From assembly GCA_019395295.1 (NCBI GenBank), contig CM033355.1:9579786-9643785 (forward strand): 64,000 nt of DNA, read 5' to 3'. This document shows positions 24,260-36,224 of this stretch, one piece after another (within the stretch, counting starts at the first letter, position 1; the number at the start of each line of letters is the position of its first letter). This DNA comes from Osmanthus fragrans. Taxonomy: Eukaryota; Streptophyta; Magnoliopsida; Lamiales; Oleaceae. The translations under genes and the position numbers were made by a program. The notes under the pieces are model-generated. The model was not told the DNA's origin, did not search any database, and saw only the letters and a list, made by a program, of their open reading frames with translations.

Positions 24260-25640
24260 TAATATTTATTACAATCATGGTACTCAAACAGGAAAATTTG
24301 ACACGAATTGGTAACAGACAACACTTGACATATATTTTTTGGAAGATGGAATTTTTTTATTTTTAAAAGGCGAATGACAGTTTGCCACGTCAGCTTTGTC
24401 ACCAATTCCTACCAAATTTTCATGTTTGAGTTGCTTAATTCTATTTATTAATACTACTATTTTTACTTAATAGGTAAATTTAGACATGGACAAGCCTAAA
24501 TTATGGAAGGGTTTTCATTTTGAGTAGAGAGAAAAATATATCCATCTCTTTAAAAATATTGACAAAATGGTCATTTGACATAATGTTAAGTTTATTTTAA
24601 AACAAAATGTCGTAATCCTCTGTTTGGCAAATTTATTAATGGTTAATGAAGAGAATTTATGAAATGTATGTGTAATAATGAGTAGTATTTATGAATGTGA
24701 TTGAAATTATTGTTTGATTTCAACTGAATTATAAATCATTGAAATTATTGTTTGGTTTGGACTGAATTATAAATCCTATATAAATTTGTATGCGGACGAC
24801 CTTTTGAAACGGAAGGCTTTATCTTCCAAGATAATATCAATTTTAAACCACATGACAATTTCTAACCTTACCTCTCATCTATATCCTTGTTTTCACCTTT
24901 AAAATTCAAAATTTTCTTATTCCATTGCCGATCCTAGTATTTTTTTTTTTTACTGTCATTTGGCATCAACTATTAACCTATGTTTTTATAGCCCAACTTC
25001 TCCTTACAAGGGCAATGACGATAGCGGGCTAAAGCACAAAACTGGTTTTCAAAGTAAATGCAATTGCCTAATAATATGGCCCAAACTCAAAACCTAGATT
25101 CATTGACATTAATCGTGTTTCGAAATATGGTACTTTCTAAATTGCAAATCAACACGTTTTTCCATTTGATCTGTGAAGCCCTTGGACCGTTAGATCAAGA
25201 ATAGATCAATGGTTGGTAGCAAGGGTGTAAATACAACCCTTGGTTGCCCTATTCAATCATATTTGACTTCAGCCATTTGGATTATTGGTTTTTAGATCTT
25301 TCTTTTTCTCTTCGAGTTCTTCTTCTAAATCTCTAGTTGGAAGTGTGATCTTTTCGGTTCTCTTTGAAAAATCCTTTCACTACCTGTGTTGTGGAGAAGA
25401 GGTGTTTGTGTGATCCTTGTGGCTTTCTTATCATCATCTCAACTTTATTCGGTTAATGAGATAAGATAATGAATTTAAAAATATATATTATCTTAATAAT
25501 TCTTTAAAATTTAATGAGATAAAATGAAATTAAGATATTATCTCAATTAAAAAAAGATAAAATAAAAACATTATCTCAATTATCTTAAAAATTTAATAAA
25601 ATTTTAACAACTTGGACTTTAAACCCAAAAGGAAATTTTT
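24256..25640. other. intergenic, no gene recognised
   Basis: The stretch is AT-rich. Around 24610-24780 two copies of GAAATTATTGTTTG and the opening CCTCTGTTTGG suggest a decayed MITE of the CTGTTTGG family. At 25458-25590 the words GAGATAAGATAAT and ATTATCTCAATTA recur in both orientations, hinting at another small fold-back element. Nothing coding is seen. Confidence 0.5.
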
Positions 25641-25759
25641 TTTCTTAAAAAAAAAGTGTGGACTATCATTCCATATGATGGACTTTAATGTAACAAGCTA
25701 AAATACTAATCTTGTCTATTTTCTAACAAGCCAAAGATAAACTAGTATAATTAGGCACT

Positions 25760-26720
25760 CTAGTATGGGTGTTACGATTTACCCCCCTAATAATATATTT
25801 CGTTCTTGAAATTCGTCGTAGAGTTGTGGATACTTGGCCCGTGTTTCTACCTTTCTCTCCTAAGTTGTATTCTCGATTGATTGATTGCACCATTGTACTC
25901 AGTGAACATCAATGGTTGAGCAAATGACTCGGATCAGAGATGTACTTTCTAAGCATTGACACATGAAAGACGTCATGCACAGTCAAAAGCTCTAGGGATG
26001 AAGCCAATTTATACACGTCATTTCCAATATGTTGAGAGATTTCAAGCGAGCTAATGAACCTTGGCTGCAATGTACCCTTTTTACCAAAAAAACAACACTC
26101 CTTTCATTGGTGTAATCTTGAGAAATACCTTATTGTCTATCGAAAATTCCAATTAATTCCTTCTTCTGCCGACCTTTTTCAATGGCTTGCATTGTCTATT
26201 CAATGATCTCTGAATCCAAAATCTTTCGCTCACCAACCTCATCCCAATGAACTGATGATCTACATTTTTTCCTATAAAATTCTTCATATGGTGCCATGCC
26301 AATAGATGCATGATAGCTATTGTTATATGCGAACTCAAACAATGATAAATGCTTCTCCCAATGTTTCCCAAACTCGAGGACACAAGTCCAAAGCATAACC
26401 TCCAATGTTGAATAGTTCACTCAGAATGTCCATCTATCTGAGGTGGAAGCTGTATTTAATTTTAGCTTAGTCTCCATGGCTTGGTGTAAACTTTTCAGAA
26501 GTTCAATGTGAACCTTAGATCTCTATCTGATACAATTGAAATTGGCACACCATGAAACCTTACTATCTCATTCGCACATAATTGTACTAATTGGTCCATT
26601 GAAAATGTCATCCAAAACTGACAAGAAATAAGCCAATTTAGTTAGTCGATCTACAATGACTCAAATAGCCTCATGACCTTTTGTTGGCTTTAGAAAACCC
26701 GCAAACATCTCTCTCTCTCT
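25760..26720 (-). pseudogene. Ty3/gypsy integrase remnant
   Basis: Read on the minus strand from about 26690, the sequence gives a broken VIVDRLTK, then a better stretch (26420-26196) with FEFAYNNSYHASIGMAPYEE and CRSSVHWDEVGERK. These are conserved late integrase-core sequences of plant gypsy elements. Lower coordinates keep traces of the post-integrase part, such as VFLKITPMKGV and HDVFHVSMLRK-like text near 26120-25930. Many stops and frame changes are present. No LTRs are paired with it, and it ends near a (CT)n run at 26709. It is an old truncated copy. Confidence 0.85.
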
Positions 26721-26733
26721 CTCTCTCTCTCTC
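26709..26733. repeat. (CT)n microsatellite, 25 bp
   Basis: A short uninterrupted CT run at the right border of the gypsy fragment. Confidence 0.95.
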
Positions 26734-27770
26734 GGGATGTTTTCGATGTTTGTGATACGGTTGAATGATTTGTTTTGATTTTAATGTATTTTGGAAAACG
26801 TAAAAATCATTCAAATGTTTTTCATGAATTGAATGGATATTATGAGTCTATTTGAGCTCCATTTTTTATTTTTATTTTTATTTTTGTTAAAATTGTATTT
26901 TGGAATAATATTTTGATGAAAATGTGTGGTTAAAAAGTAAGAACAAATTTTAGATTTACGTATAATATTATTTTATTGAAGAATGTATGATTGAAAATAA
27001 AAGAAATATATATATATTTTAAAAATAATTGAGTCAAAGAAGGGCTTTATGTCAAAATTTGATGACTATGATGAAACATGGGAAATTGATTTGTTGTAAC
27101 TTATACGGTTACACAATGTCTAAACGGAGTATCTTGATTGATGTTGAATCAAATCAATTATCTAATTTTGATAGAGCGTGAGTGGGGTGACTGACCATCA
27201 ATACAATTAATTAAGTTCACGTATGCAGACGTTAATTCTCACGGTTATCTTAGCAAGTCAGTTACGTTGTTTAATGTTGTAGAAGTAAATTGATTTAATT
27301 GTTGTTAATTATTGTCAATTGAAGTTGCGATAATGAAGGTGAGGTGACAATCGATACATTTTTATTTTTTTTGAGTGCGTGAAAAGTGCTAAAATACAGC
27401 AACATGTTAAAAATATGCTACAAGAACCATAACATGCACAACAAAAGCAATAATAAAAATTGATTTTGAACGAGACAAAACATTTATTTTTTATAAATTA
27501 TATTATATTTCAAAAGCTTTTCAGTTCAAATTTTTACTTATGAGAAAAAGTAAATCTTTACATAAAAAATTCTCACCTTTTTTCCCCAAACTTTGCCATC
27601 ATGCTTTCACATGTGGCAGGCAAAATAATAGAATATTTCTTTTCGTTGAGAAAGAGAGAGATTTGGCCAAGCAAGCATGGTTGTTTTTGCTTTTCCATTA
27701 ATTATTTGTTGGTCACTTGCCTAATATTAAGTAGACATAAAAGTTAAAAATCTAAATTTTAGTTTAAATT
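26734..27770. other. intergenic with a decayed MITE
   Basis: Between about 26880 and 27050, AATATTTTGATGAAAATGTGTGGTTAAAAAGTAAG, here only partly conserved, and AATATTATTTTATTGAAGAATG match the MITE family at 9822-10245 and 61344-61523. One end reads GAAGGGCT. The rest is AT-rich with no coding signal. Confidence 0.5.
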
Positions 27771-27775
27771 AAAAT

Positions 27776-27958
27776 TGTTATAAAATAGAGAAAAAGGTAG
27801 AAGAGAGAGTTAAAGTCAATACCTGTGTGTGTTTTATTAATGAACAAAATCCTATATTTATAGGTAAGAATCAGGGATACAATGGTAATAATTTCTAGGG
27901 TTGTAGGGGTATAATTGTCATTCACTATAAACCCCTAATAAACTTTCCTTTTACAACA
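27776..27958 (-). repeat. 3' LTR of the second copia element
   Basis: 183 bp, TG...CA ends, next to a polypurine tract on the minus strand. It contains CCTATATTTATAGG, a TATA-like palindrome that is also in the other LTR. Confidence 0.9.
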
Positions 27959-28439
27959 CTCCCCCTTGAAAGATACATTACAAAATATCTGTCTCGTTAA
28001 AACCTTATTTGATAAAAATCAATGAGACAAAAAAAATGAAACGAAGGAAAAAGAGCACAGTTATTTTGGAGTATTAAAAATAAATGCTGCCTCATTAAAA
28101 CTTTGCTAGGAAAACTCAGTGGGAAAAAATATATGCGAAGGAAAAAAAGTACAACTACTCTTCCTGATTTTAATCACTGAAAATCTTTGAGTCGGCGAAT
28201 TCCAATCTCATAACTAATTTATTGAATGTAGATATTGACAATATTTTTGTGAATAAGTCGGTCACTTTGTCACTTGAGCGAATTTTTTGAATGTCGATGT
28301 CGCCATTCTTCTAAAACTCATGTGTATGAAAGAATTTTGGAAAAATATACTTCATCATATCACTATTGATATAGCCTGCATTAAGTTTTGTAATACAAAC
28401 TGCAAATTTGTTGGACTATCTTTTGTTGAAGTTAACCCG

Positions 28440-29340
28440 CATGATACTCGGATATAATGGATCATGTTCCTCAACCATACACATTATCGCCTTGCTTCAT
28501 GGATTGCAATAATTTCAGAGTGATTTGAGGATGTTGTTGTCAAGGATTGTTTCACAGATTTCCATGATATAGCTGTTCCTCCACGTGTAAACACATATCC
28601 TGTTTGTGATTTTACTTTATGTGGGTTAGAGAGATAACCTACATCTGCATATCCCACTAAAACAGATCCTGACTTTTGAAAGTAAAATAATCTCAAATCA
28701 ATCGTACCCTTTAAATAACGAAAAATATGTTTAACAGCATTCCAATATCTTTGAGTTGGTGTAAAGTTATATCTTGCAAGGAGATTTACATGAAAAAAAA
28801 CTATGTCGGGTTGAATGCATTTGCAAGATAAGTTAATACTCCAATTGCACTAAGATATGGTATTTCAGGACTAGGAATTTTTTTCTCCATCTTCAAGTGA
28901 ACGAAATGGATCATTTTTCACATCAAGTGATCGAACAACCATAGACGATGTCAATGGATGCGCATTATCCATATAAACCCGTTTTAGAACTTTTTATGTA
29001 TATGTAGATTGATGAACAAATAATCCTTCTGAAAAATGTTCAATCTGCATCCCGAGACAAAATTTGATTTTTTTTTCCAAATCATTCTCAAATTCATTTT
29101 TAAAATAATTAGCAGTTTTATTGAACTCTTCAAGAGTTTCAATTAAATTTAAATCATCCACATAAATTGTCACAATTGCAAATTCAATGTTTGTTTTTTT
29201 TATGAAAACACATGGGCAGACATCGTCATTCTTATAACCCTCATTCAACAAATATTCGCTAAGGCGATTATACTACATGCGTCCAGATTGTTTCAATCCA
29301 TATAATGATCTTTGCAATTTAATTTGAAACATGGTTCTCA
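28440..29340 (-). pseudogene. copia reverse transcriptase and RNase H, decayed
   Basis: On the minus strand the reverse transcriptase starts near 29335 with LQRSLYGLKQSGRM and continues with CPCVFIKKTNIEFAIVTIYV, including YVDDLN at the catalytic site (29251-28994). After frame breaks, RNase H is read at 28696-28484: GYADVGYLSNPHKVKSQTGY, GGTAISWKSVKQSL, SSNHSEIIAIHEA. The motif order and spacing are those of copia. Several stops and indels separate the two open pieces, so it is inactive. Confidence 0.9.
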
Positions 29341-29399
29341 GACATGCATCATTTGAGTTATGCTTCAGACATATTTAATATTTCAGAGATAACATTAAT

Positions 29400-30180
29400 A
29401 GTCATGCCAGATGAGTTGACTATCACATATTTCAAATTTCATATATTGTCAAGATAACATGATATAGATTCGTGATTTCATCAATGACGATCTTTGCAAA
29501 ATTCACTATGTTAAGAGTCGTAACTTACACATTATAACTTCATTTTTTCTCATTTTCTTTTCGCATAAGTATATATCTTTAGATTATTGGATTACAGCTC
29601 CAAAAAATCATGTTTCTCTAGTAAAATTAATTTAGGATTGCGTCCATTTTATTTGGCCAAACATTACTTCGATCGATATATTTTGACGCATTTATTTTGA
29701 TTCCTCGCGATTCATATATGATGTAGTATATCATGTACAAAATTGTTGTCGACAAATTTTCTTTTTCGATTCTATTTCTTACTCTATAACGACATAACTT
29801 ATTGAGATATCTCAAATTTCAATATATCAGGTACCTAAACCTGTTCAGGGGTTTTGTAATTTGTTATGTCTAAATACTCATTAAGAGTATATATCTCCTT
29901 AATAAAATCATCTTTACCAATTGCTCCATTTTCGTTTGGAGGATTTTGTAATAGACTCTAATATCATCACGCTTCATGCATGCCATAATAATATTAATGA
30001 ATTGTCCTTTCAGGATTCAATTCGAGTTGGAGCATTGAAAGCTGATGTGTGATATTGTTAATCTCTTTGGTCAATACATGCATCTAAATGAATTATCTTT
30101 CGAACTTCTGGTTCGAATTATCTTTTGCGAGGATTTAGATATTGATGCATTTATATATATATATATATATTTTTTTTTTA
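29400..30180 (-). pseudogene. copia region between integrase and reverse transcriptase, heavily decayed
   Basis: Read on the minus strand, short frames recall the conserved linker of some plant copia elements: EPEVRKIIHLDA near 30110, APTRIE-like text near 30040, a DISISYVV-like block near 29800, and WPNKMDAI near 29660. None is open for long. The palindrome TTCGAAC-TTCTG-GTTCGAA at 30099-30117 lies within this coding relic. Between 30180 and about 31100 the integrase itself could not be followed reliably. Confidence 0.6.
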
Positions 30181-31139
30181 GCTTTTTAATTCTTCTCCCT
30201 AATGCTGAGAGAATTGCCTAATCAATTTGACAATCATTTTTCTAGCGTTATAAAATGTCACATATTTGGGATAAGAGTTCAAACTACACATTTATTCTCA
30301 GCATTCTTTATATTCCATTTTAGTGCATTTTGGTGTATCAATTATACATATACTGCACTATCAAAATAATTAGATGAAAAAATTAGGCTCTAACCATAAG
30401 TAAATTGTAATAGGGAGAACTATGATATTGGCAATGATATGTAATAGAACTTTCTAAACAAAAATGGAAAATACTTTGTTCTCAGTTAAATTAATTGAAG
30501 GTATTTAACAAACAATAGTGTTAAATCATTTATCGACATTTTCAACTAACACTTATTAAAACGTTGATATCAACTAACACTTATTAAAATGTTGAGATTT
30601 ATGTCTACTAGCATTAACAAGACACCGTCTTGATTGTATAATCTGAAAATTATACTCACAATTTAAAATTTGAGCGGCAATTTCGCAAACATCAGGTTGC
30701 GAACATCATGCAATCATCTAGTATATGTATCAAATTTATTAGATACAAATAATATTTAGATGGTCAATATGGAGGATGATGGGGCCCCATTTATCACCCT
30801 AATTAATTTTCAAAAATATAAAGAATTCAATCCCTATTTTAGCTAGTGATGTTTAATGATCAATTATCGATAAAGAGAAAAAATTATATATAGAAATTTA
30901 TTGGATTGAAAAATCTTCTGGTTTTTCATTGAATATCCATTTAAATTTTTTAATTTCGCATCAATATTTATCCAATGATGGTCTAACTAATTATACCAAG
31001 TAGTAAAACCAAAATTGAACTTTTGGTTCAATATAAGATATAATTCATTTATTTAATTTTGAAGAATATGATTAAACATTATACAGTCATATATCATTCA
31101 AGTAGTTAAACTAATTAATATTCTCATGACATTATTTAG

Positions 31140-32460
31140 TTATATATTTTCCTTCTAGAATAAATACGAATTCAAAATGATATATTTTTCGAAGACATGT
31201 GCTACTTCGAGAGCACATTATAATTTATTATTATTTTTCAAGAGTAAAGGATACATAATCTTTCGAAATGTTGGAATCGAGGGTTATGCTCTTTAGGAGC
31301 AATAGCATATTATTGTTTGAAATAATAAATTGTATAAAAATTTACTCTTCAGGAGTAAAAACTTAATTTATGTTAGATTTTAATAATTATGCTCTTCGAG
31401 AGCAAGTAAAATCTAACTAAAATATTTGTCGACAATAGTGCATTACTTCATAAATAATAATCTTCTTTAAAATATTAACAATGTTGTGCTACTTCAAAAG
31501 CACCAATAAAGAAATATTAGCTCTTTAGGAGTCGTGTATTATTTGTAGAGATGAGCATCTTCGAAGCAACAATACTATATTCATTTATGATATCGATCTA
31601 GAAAATTTCTTAAATCATGAAATAAGCTAGATCTCACAGAATTCGATATTTCAGAGCAAGTAATATTCTACTAGAATATTGAAATCATATGAAATTTAAT
31701 ATACATAAATTTTGGATTCTTCAAGAATGATAAAATATTCTTCATGGACATTAATAAGTATAGATGTGCGCTTTATTTGGATAACATAATAATATGAATA
31801 GAATGTAAAATCTACTAGCCACATAGATATAGAGAAAGAAAAGAAATTAAACCTGGTTTGTGGTATGACACGTGAAACGGATGATATCGTTGATTTATCA
31901 CAGGCGATGACTTTGATTTCTTCCCATCGATTTATCAATGATTATCGGTGCATAGCCATGGTGACTACCGATTGGTGTATGTTAATGTACTTTTGATTTT
32001 TGACTTTGTAGCATGTGATTGAAAAGGTCAAGACACAACATAACATGACAATATTTATGATATTGACCTTCCATTGATTTAAACTATTGCTTCTGGTTGT
32101 TGAAGACAAATCTATACTAAATAACCTTTTTTTTTTGAATTAATATCAACATAAGTTACGTATTTTCCTTCAAGGATAAACACTAATTTAAAATAATATG
32201 TTCTTCGAAATATGTGCTACTTCGGGAGCACATTGTGTTTTAATATTGCTTCTTCAAGAAAGATATATCAATATTCTTCTGAAATATTAAAAATTATAGT
32301 TTATACTCTTCAGGAGCAAGTAATATTCTCCAAGAATATTAATTATAATATTGTGCAATTTCAGGGGCAACAATAAATTATTTATAATAGATTTATCATT
32401 AATATTCTTCTGGAATATTAATTATAATGTTGTGCTACTTTCGGAGTAACAACATGATAA
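31140..32460. repeat. array of short covarying hairpins in the 5' part of the second copia element
   Basis: At least ten short inverted repeats occur in 1.3 kb. Clear ones are ATGTGCT/AGCACAT (31197-31218), TGCTC/GAGCA (31287-31301), TATTATT/AATAATA (31308-31327), TTTACTC/GAGTAAA (31341-31359), TGCTCT/AGAGCA (31390-31404) inside GTTAGATTTTA/TAAAATCTAAC (31372-31417), AATATTC/GAATATT (31662-31680), ATTCT/AGAAT (31716-31728), ATGTGCT/AGCACAT (32212-32233), TAATATTC/GAATATTA (32321-32341), ATTAATATTC/GAATATTAAT (32398-32422), and ATGTTGT/ACAACAT with TACT/AGTA inside (32427-32455). Many loops are TTCAG, TTCTG, TTTAG or a TTCG core, while stems differ yet stay complementary. The blocks 31140-31300 and 32150-32330 are diverged copies of each other. 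No coding sequence is seen. Confidence 0.75.
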
Positions 32461-33089
32461 ATTATCAATTTATAATTTACAATAGAACATCTAAAATTAT
32501 TTAATTAAGCTAAAAATATTAATTACATACAAACATGTTATGAATAGAAAAGAAAGTAATGAGTTAATGGCAAAATAGAAAAGGGGAAAAAAATTAGCAT
32601 CCCATTAATAGTAAGAAACTATAATATATCCAGAGAAAGGAAAAATTTCAAGCACGTGGACGGTGGAATGATGGATATGCGTTGCCATAGTATAAACCAT
32701 ATATAAGCAGCAGATTAGACCCTAGTTCAGCTCAAAATTGAAGTTGGACAATCATTAATCACATGTCACTTTTCACAGAGAGAGAGAGAGAGAAATTTTA
32801 TGTGGGTGCATAAAAATATGTGCAATGAATGAATGATTGCAGAAAACTAATTCTTTTCTTAGACGAAAAATCATCATTGCAGAAAACTAATTAATACACG
32901 AATTGCGGCAAAATTATTTTGTATGATACAAATGAAAAAGGAGAAGAATAAGAGCCGCCTCATTTGGATGCATATATATGCAAAAAAAAATTCATATGTT
33001 ATCAAATTAATTTTGATACACGTGATAGATGAAAAATTATTACCTTCACTAAGTTATGAAAAATTAGTTAGAGTTTCGTGCTGATAACA

Positions 33090-33272
33090 TGTTATAAAAT
33101 AGAAAAAAAAGGTAGAAGAGAGAATTAAAGTCAATACCTGTGTGTGTTTTATTAATGAACAAAACCCTATATTTATAGGTAAGAATAAAAGATACAATGG
33201 TAATAATTTCTAGGGCTGCAGGGGTATAATTGTCATTCACTACAAACCCTAATAAACTTTTCTTTTGCAACA
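33090..33272 (-). repeat. 5' LTR of the second copia element
   Basis: 183 bp. Just inside it on the minus strand comes TTATCAGCACGAAACTC (about 33086-33070), at the place of a primer-binding site. It is not the usual TGGTATCAGAGC, though the ATCAG core is shared. Confidence 0.88.
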
Positions 33273-33277
33273 AAAAT

Positions 33278-34340
33278 AATAATTAATTTTAACAACATAT
33301 TTTATGGAACCGATAACTTTTTCCCACATTTGATCAATTTTGATGAAAATCTACTAAAAATTAATTTTAATCCCAATGTACTACTACTATTTTCTTCAAT
33401 TTAACGAGAGTAGAATAGAGAACATTAAGACCGTGATTGGTAACCATTTTGGCCAAAAATGAGAATACAATTTATGATCGTTAGGCGTGTCAGTGGGATC
33501 CAATTATGTAGCAATTTTTGACTTGACATGAGATTTTTTACAAAATTCTCATCATATCTCCAATGATCATTTTATTTGAAAGGGAAAATTAATAATTTAA
33601 CCAAATTCGGTAATAAAAAAATAAAAAATAAATAAAAAAGACCAGCTTCCATCCCTGACAATAATATTGTATAACGGTCTGAATTCGTCTAAAAATGAGG
33701 TAAAAATATTCACCAAACATGGGCTAAAAGAATTTGATAATGAGTCTTTTTATTATTTGTCACTTTCATCTAATGTTATTCACTTATTTGTTATTTCTAA
33801 TTTTCCAATCAAATAAGTATTTTTAAGTATAAATATGCTCACTGATAGCTTTTGATTTCTCTAGGTATCTCATTAATTCGTAATACATGCAACACAATGA
33901 TTAGTCACGTGTTAATGACCGATGGATGATAGTTTAATGTTATACTCATTACTCACCATAAATAACTAGTTAATATGATTTTATCTTAAAATTTTAAAAA
34001 TAAGGAAAAATGTATAGTTGAAAGAAAAGAGAAAAAAAAATGGGAAATTTTAATAATTACAAAAATACTAATTGAGACCGTTTGTGGGGAAATAATTATT
34101 TGAAAAGTGAATTTTTTTTGGAGATTGTGTGATTAGAAATAGAGAAAATTTATGAGAAAATATGATTATTATTATTTTATTTTATTTTATTTTTGAAATT
34201 TGTAGGAAAATTCAAATAATCAATTCCGGACATTTTGAACAAGAAGTTTCCATCTACATTTGTAAAGTTATTCTTTAATTCTTATAAGGAAGAAAATCTG
34301 ACGCCTAAAAAATACTCTAACAACATTAAAAAGAAATGTG
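33278..34340. other. intergenic, upstream of the Aux/IAA pseudogene
   Basis: The stretch is AT-rich. GATTGGTAACCATTTTGG near 33434 and CACCAAACATGGGCT near 33712 may be the ends of a decayed MITE. The last few hundred bases would have been the promoter of the Aux/IAA relic; no TATA box or auxin-response element could be assigned with confidence. Confidence 0.4.
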
Positions 34341-36224
34341 ATGTCTCCACCACTGCTTGGTGTTGGGGAGGACGAGGGTCAAAGCAATGTGATGATGGTG
34401 GCTTCTTTTGCCCCGTTAGAAAGTATATGCAAGGACGAAGCAGACCTCAAGGGGCATAACTACATGGGGTTGTCTGATTGTTCATCAGTGGACAGCTCTA
34501 ATGTTTCCACCACATTGGAAGGCAATAGCGGAAAGGATCTGAATTTGAAGGCTACAAAGCTGAGGCTCAGGCTGACACGACCCGTCCCGAGTCAATCTAA
34601 TGGACCCGACATGTGTCATGCGCCGAAGGTAGATTCAAATAAATACCGGACCTACCACTAAGGCAACTGAAAATTCTTTGACTGAGACATATTTTTAATA
34701 GAATTTTGACAGAGTTTTATTTGAAAAATTGACTAAAACCACCTGAATAAAAAAATCAATTTTCTCAAACATACTCATATAATTTAAAATATGGCGTACT
34801 AGTCCCTCAGAATACAAACTTCTCAAAATAAAATACTGGCAAAACAATATTTAATAAACTTTAAAAATCAAAATACCCCAAAGGAATATGAACTAAATAA
34901 TCTGACGAAATGAACCATACATCTAATGCAATATGTGTGTCTCAACGTCGTGAATCGACGGCTCCAAGGCTGCACAACTCTGCTACTATCTGCTCAGAAA
35001 AATATTTTAAAATATGAGCTTGTAACTCAGTGAGTGGATAGTTGAAAATAAGTATACTTTTCGAAAAAGTCTTGCTCTGTTAAAAATATTGGAAAATTCT
35101 TATATCTGGGATACTTTTAAAACTAAGCATGATTGCATCATAAAATTCCTTGCTCTTTATTCTCGATAAACAACTGATTATAAATAATCTGATCTCGGTA
35201 ATTATAAGTGAAAATATGGTTTCACATTACTGTAAGCTGAAATCATTATTCTGCAAACTGAATAAACTGAATTCTGAAGTCTAAAATCTGATAAGCTGAA
35301 TAAACATAATATTATATACTAAAGAGTCACACCAATAAGTACCCAATGAACAACCTTACACATGTACAGAGTAATCTCGATGTACAAGACAAAGTCATTC
35401 AAGTCTGATAATTTGATAACTGGTCATACGTACGCAGAGCTACCCCAAAGGCTAAGCACCCCAATACACGGCCCAAAGCCTATGTGTGTACGAGAGTGGA
35501 TCCCAAAGACCTTTGATAATCTGGTTTAACTTTCAAATCCAAATCTAATATAAATTTAATAAATACTAATTTCTTGAAAAATAAGTTTTTCCACTCACAA
35601 AGTACGAGCTACAAGCTAGACTGACTGATAAACGTTCCAAATTTTCTCATCATCACCTGAAATACGATATGAATAACCAATTTAAATACCATCGAATCAA
35701 GAGACTTTAATATCTCATGCTATAATACTTAAACTAATTTTCTCGATACCTGAAGAAATTTCCCAATCTATTCATTTAAACAATAGGGATTAATTACACT
35801 TTTTACTCCCTTTTTCTAACAACTAATTCTTCATCCCAAACATAAAAATAATTCTTCATTCACAATTTAGTGAAAACTAGAAATCACACTACAATAAATT
35901 TAATATATATATCTCGTTCCCCAAAATCATTCTTTTATGTGAATATTCCATCAACATAACCATTTCACAAATAATCCATACTCAAGCATCCAATTAAAAA
36001 TCTAGGGTTTGCCAAAATCGAAATTTCTTTCCTTAATGAAACTGAAAATCAAATAACCAAGAAAATTGAGCTCCAATTTATACTCCTATGTCATAAATCT
36101 GAAAATTTTATACATCAAGTTAAACCCCTAAAATTTAACATCAGACAACCATAAAATTTTTACTTCTTAATCTCTTAAAGAAATGAAATAATTAAACTCG
36201 AACATGAAGAATCAAAACTTACTT

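Larger units (their letters stand above)
27776..33272 (-). mobile_element. complete Ty1/copia element with short LTRs, coding part decayed
   Basis: Two 183-bp direct repeats, 27776-27958 and 33090-33272, begin TGTTATAAAATAG and end with CAACA. The whole is flanked by the 5-bp duplication AAAAT (27771-27775 and 33273-33277). The LTRs differ at about 7 percent of positions, so it is not recent. Coding remnants run on the minus strand. The polypurine tract (reverse complement of CTCCCCCTTG, 27959-27968) borders the left LTR as expected for that orientation. RNase H, reverse transcriptase and the integrase-to-RT linker are recognisable between 28440 and 30130; gag is not. The 5' part holds the hairpin-rich region at 31140-32460. 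Confidence 0.92.

Noticed and set aside
24018..24405. Minus-strand frames rich in Arg-Glu repeats
   Set aside because: They are translations of the (CT)n microsatellite at 24201-24255.
30099..30117. Palindrome TTCGAAC-TTCTG-GTTCGAA as another member of the hairpin array
   Set aside because: It lies within decayed copia coding sequence (minus strand reads EPEVRKIIHLDA there), more than 1 kb from the array, so it is probably chance.
31140..32460. A CRISPR-like array, because of repeated palindromes
   Set aside because: Spacing is irregular, stems differ, there are no uniform direct repeats, and the context is a plant retrotransposon.
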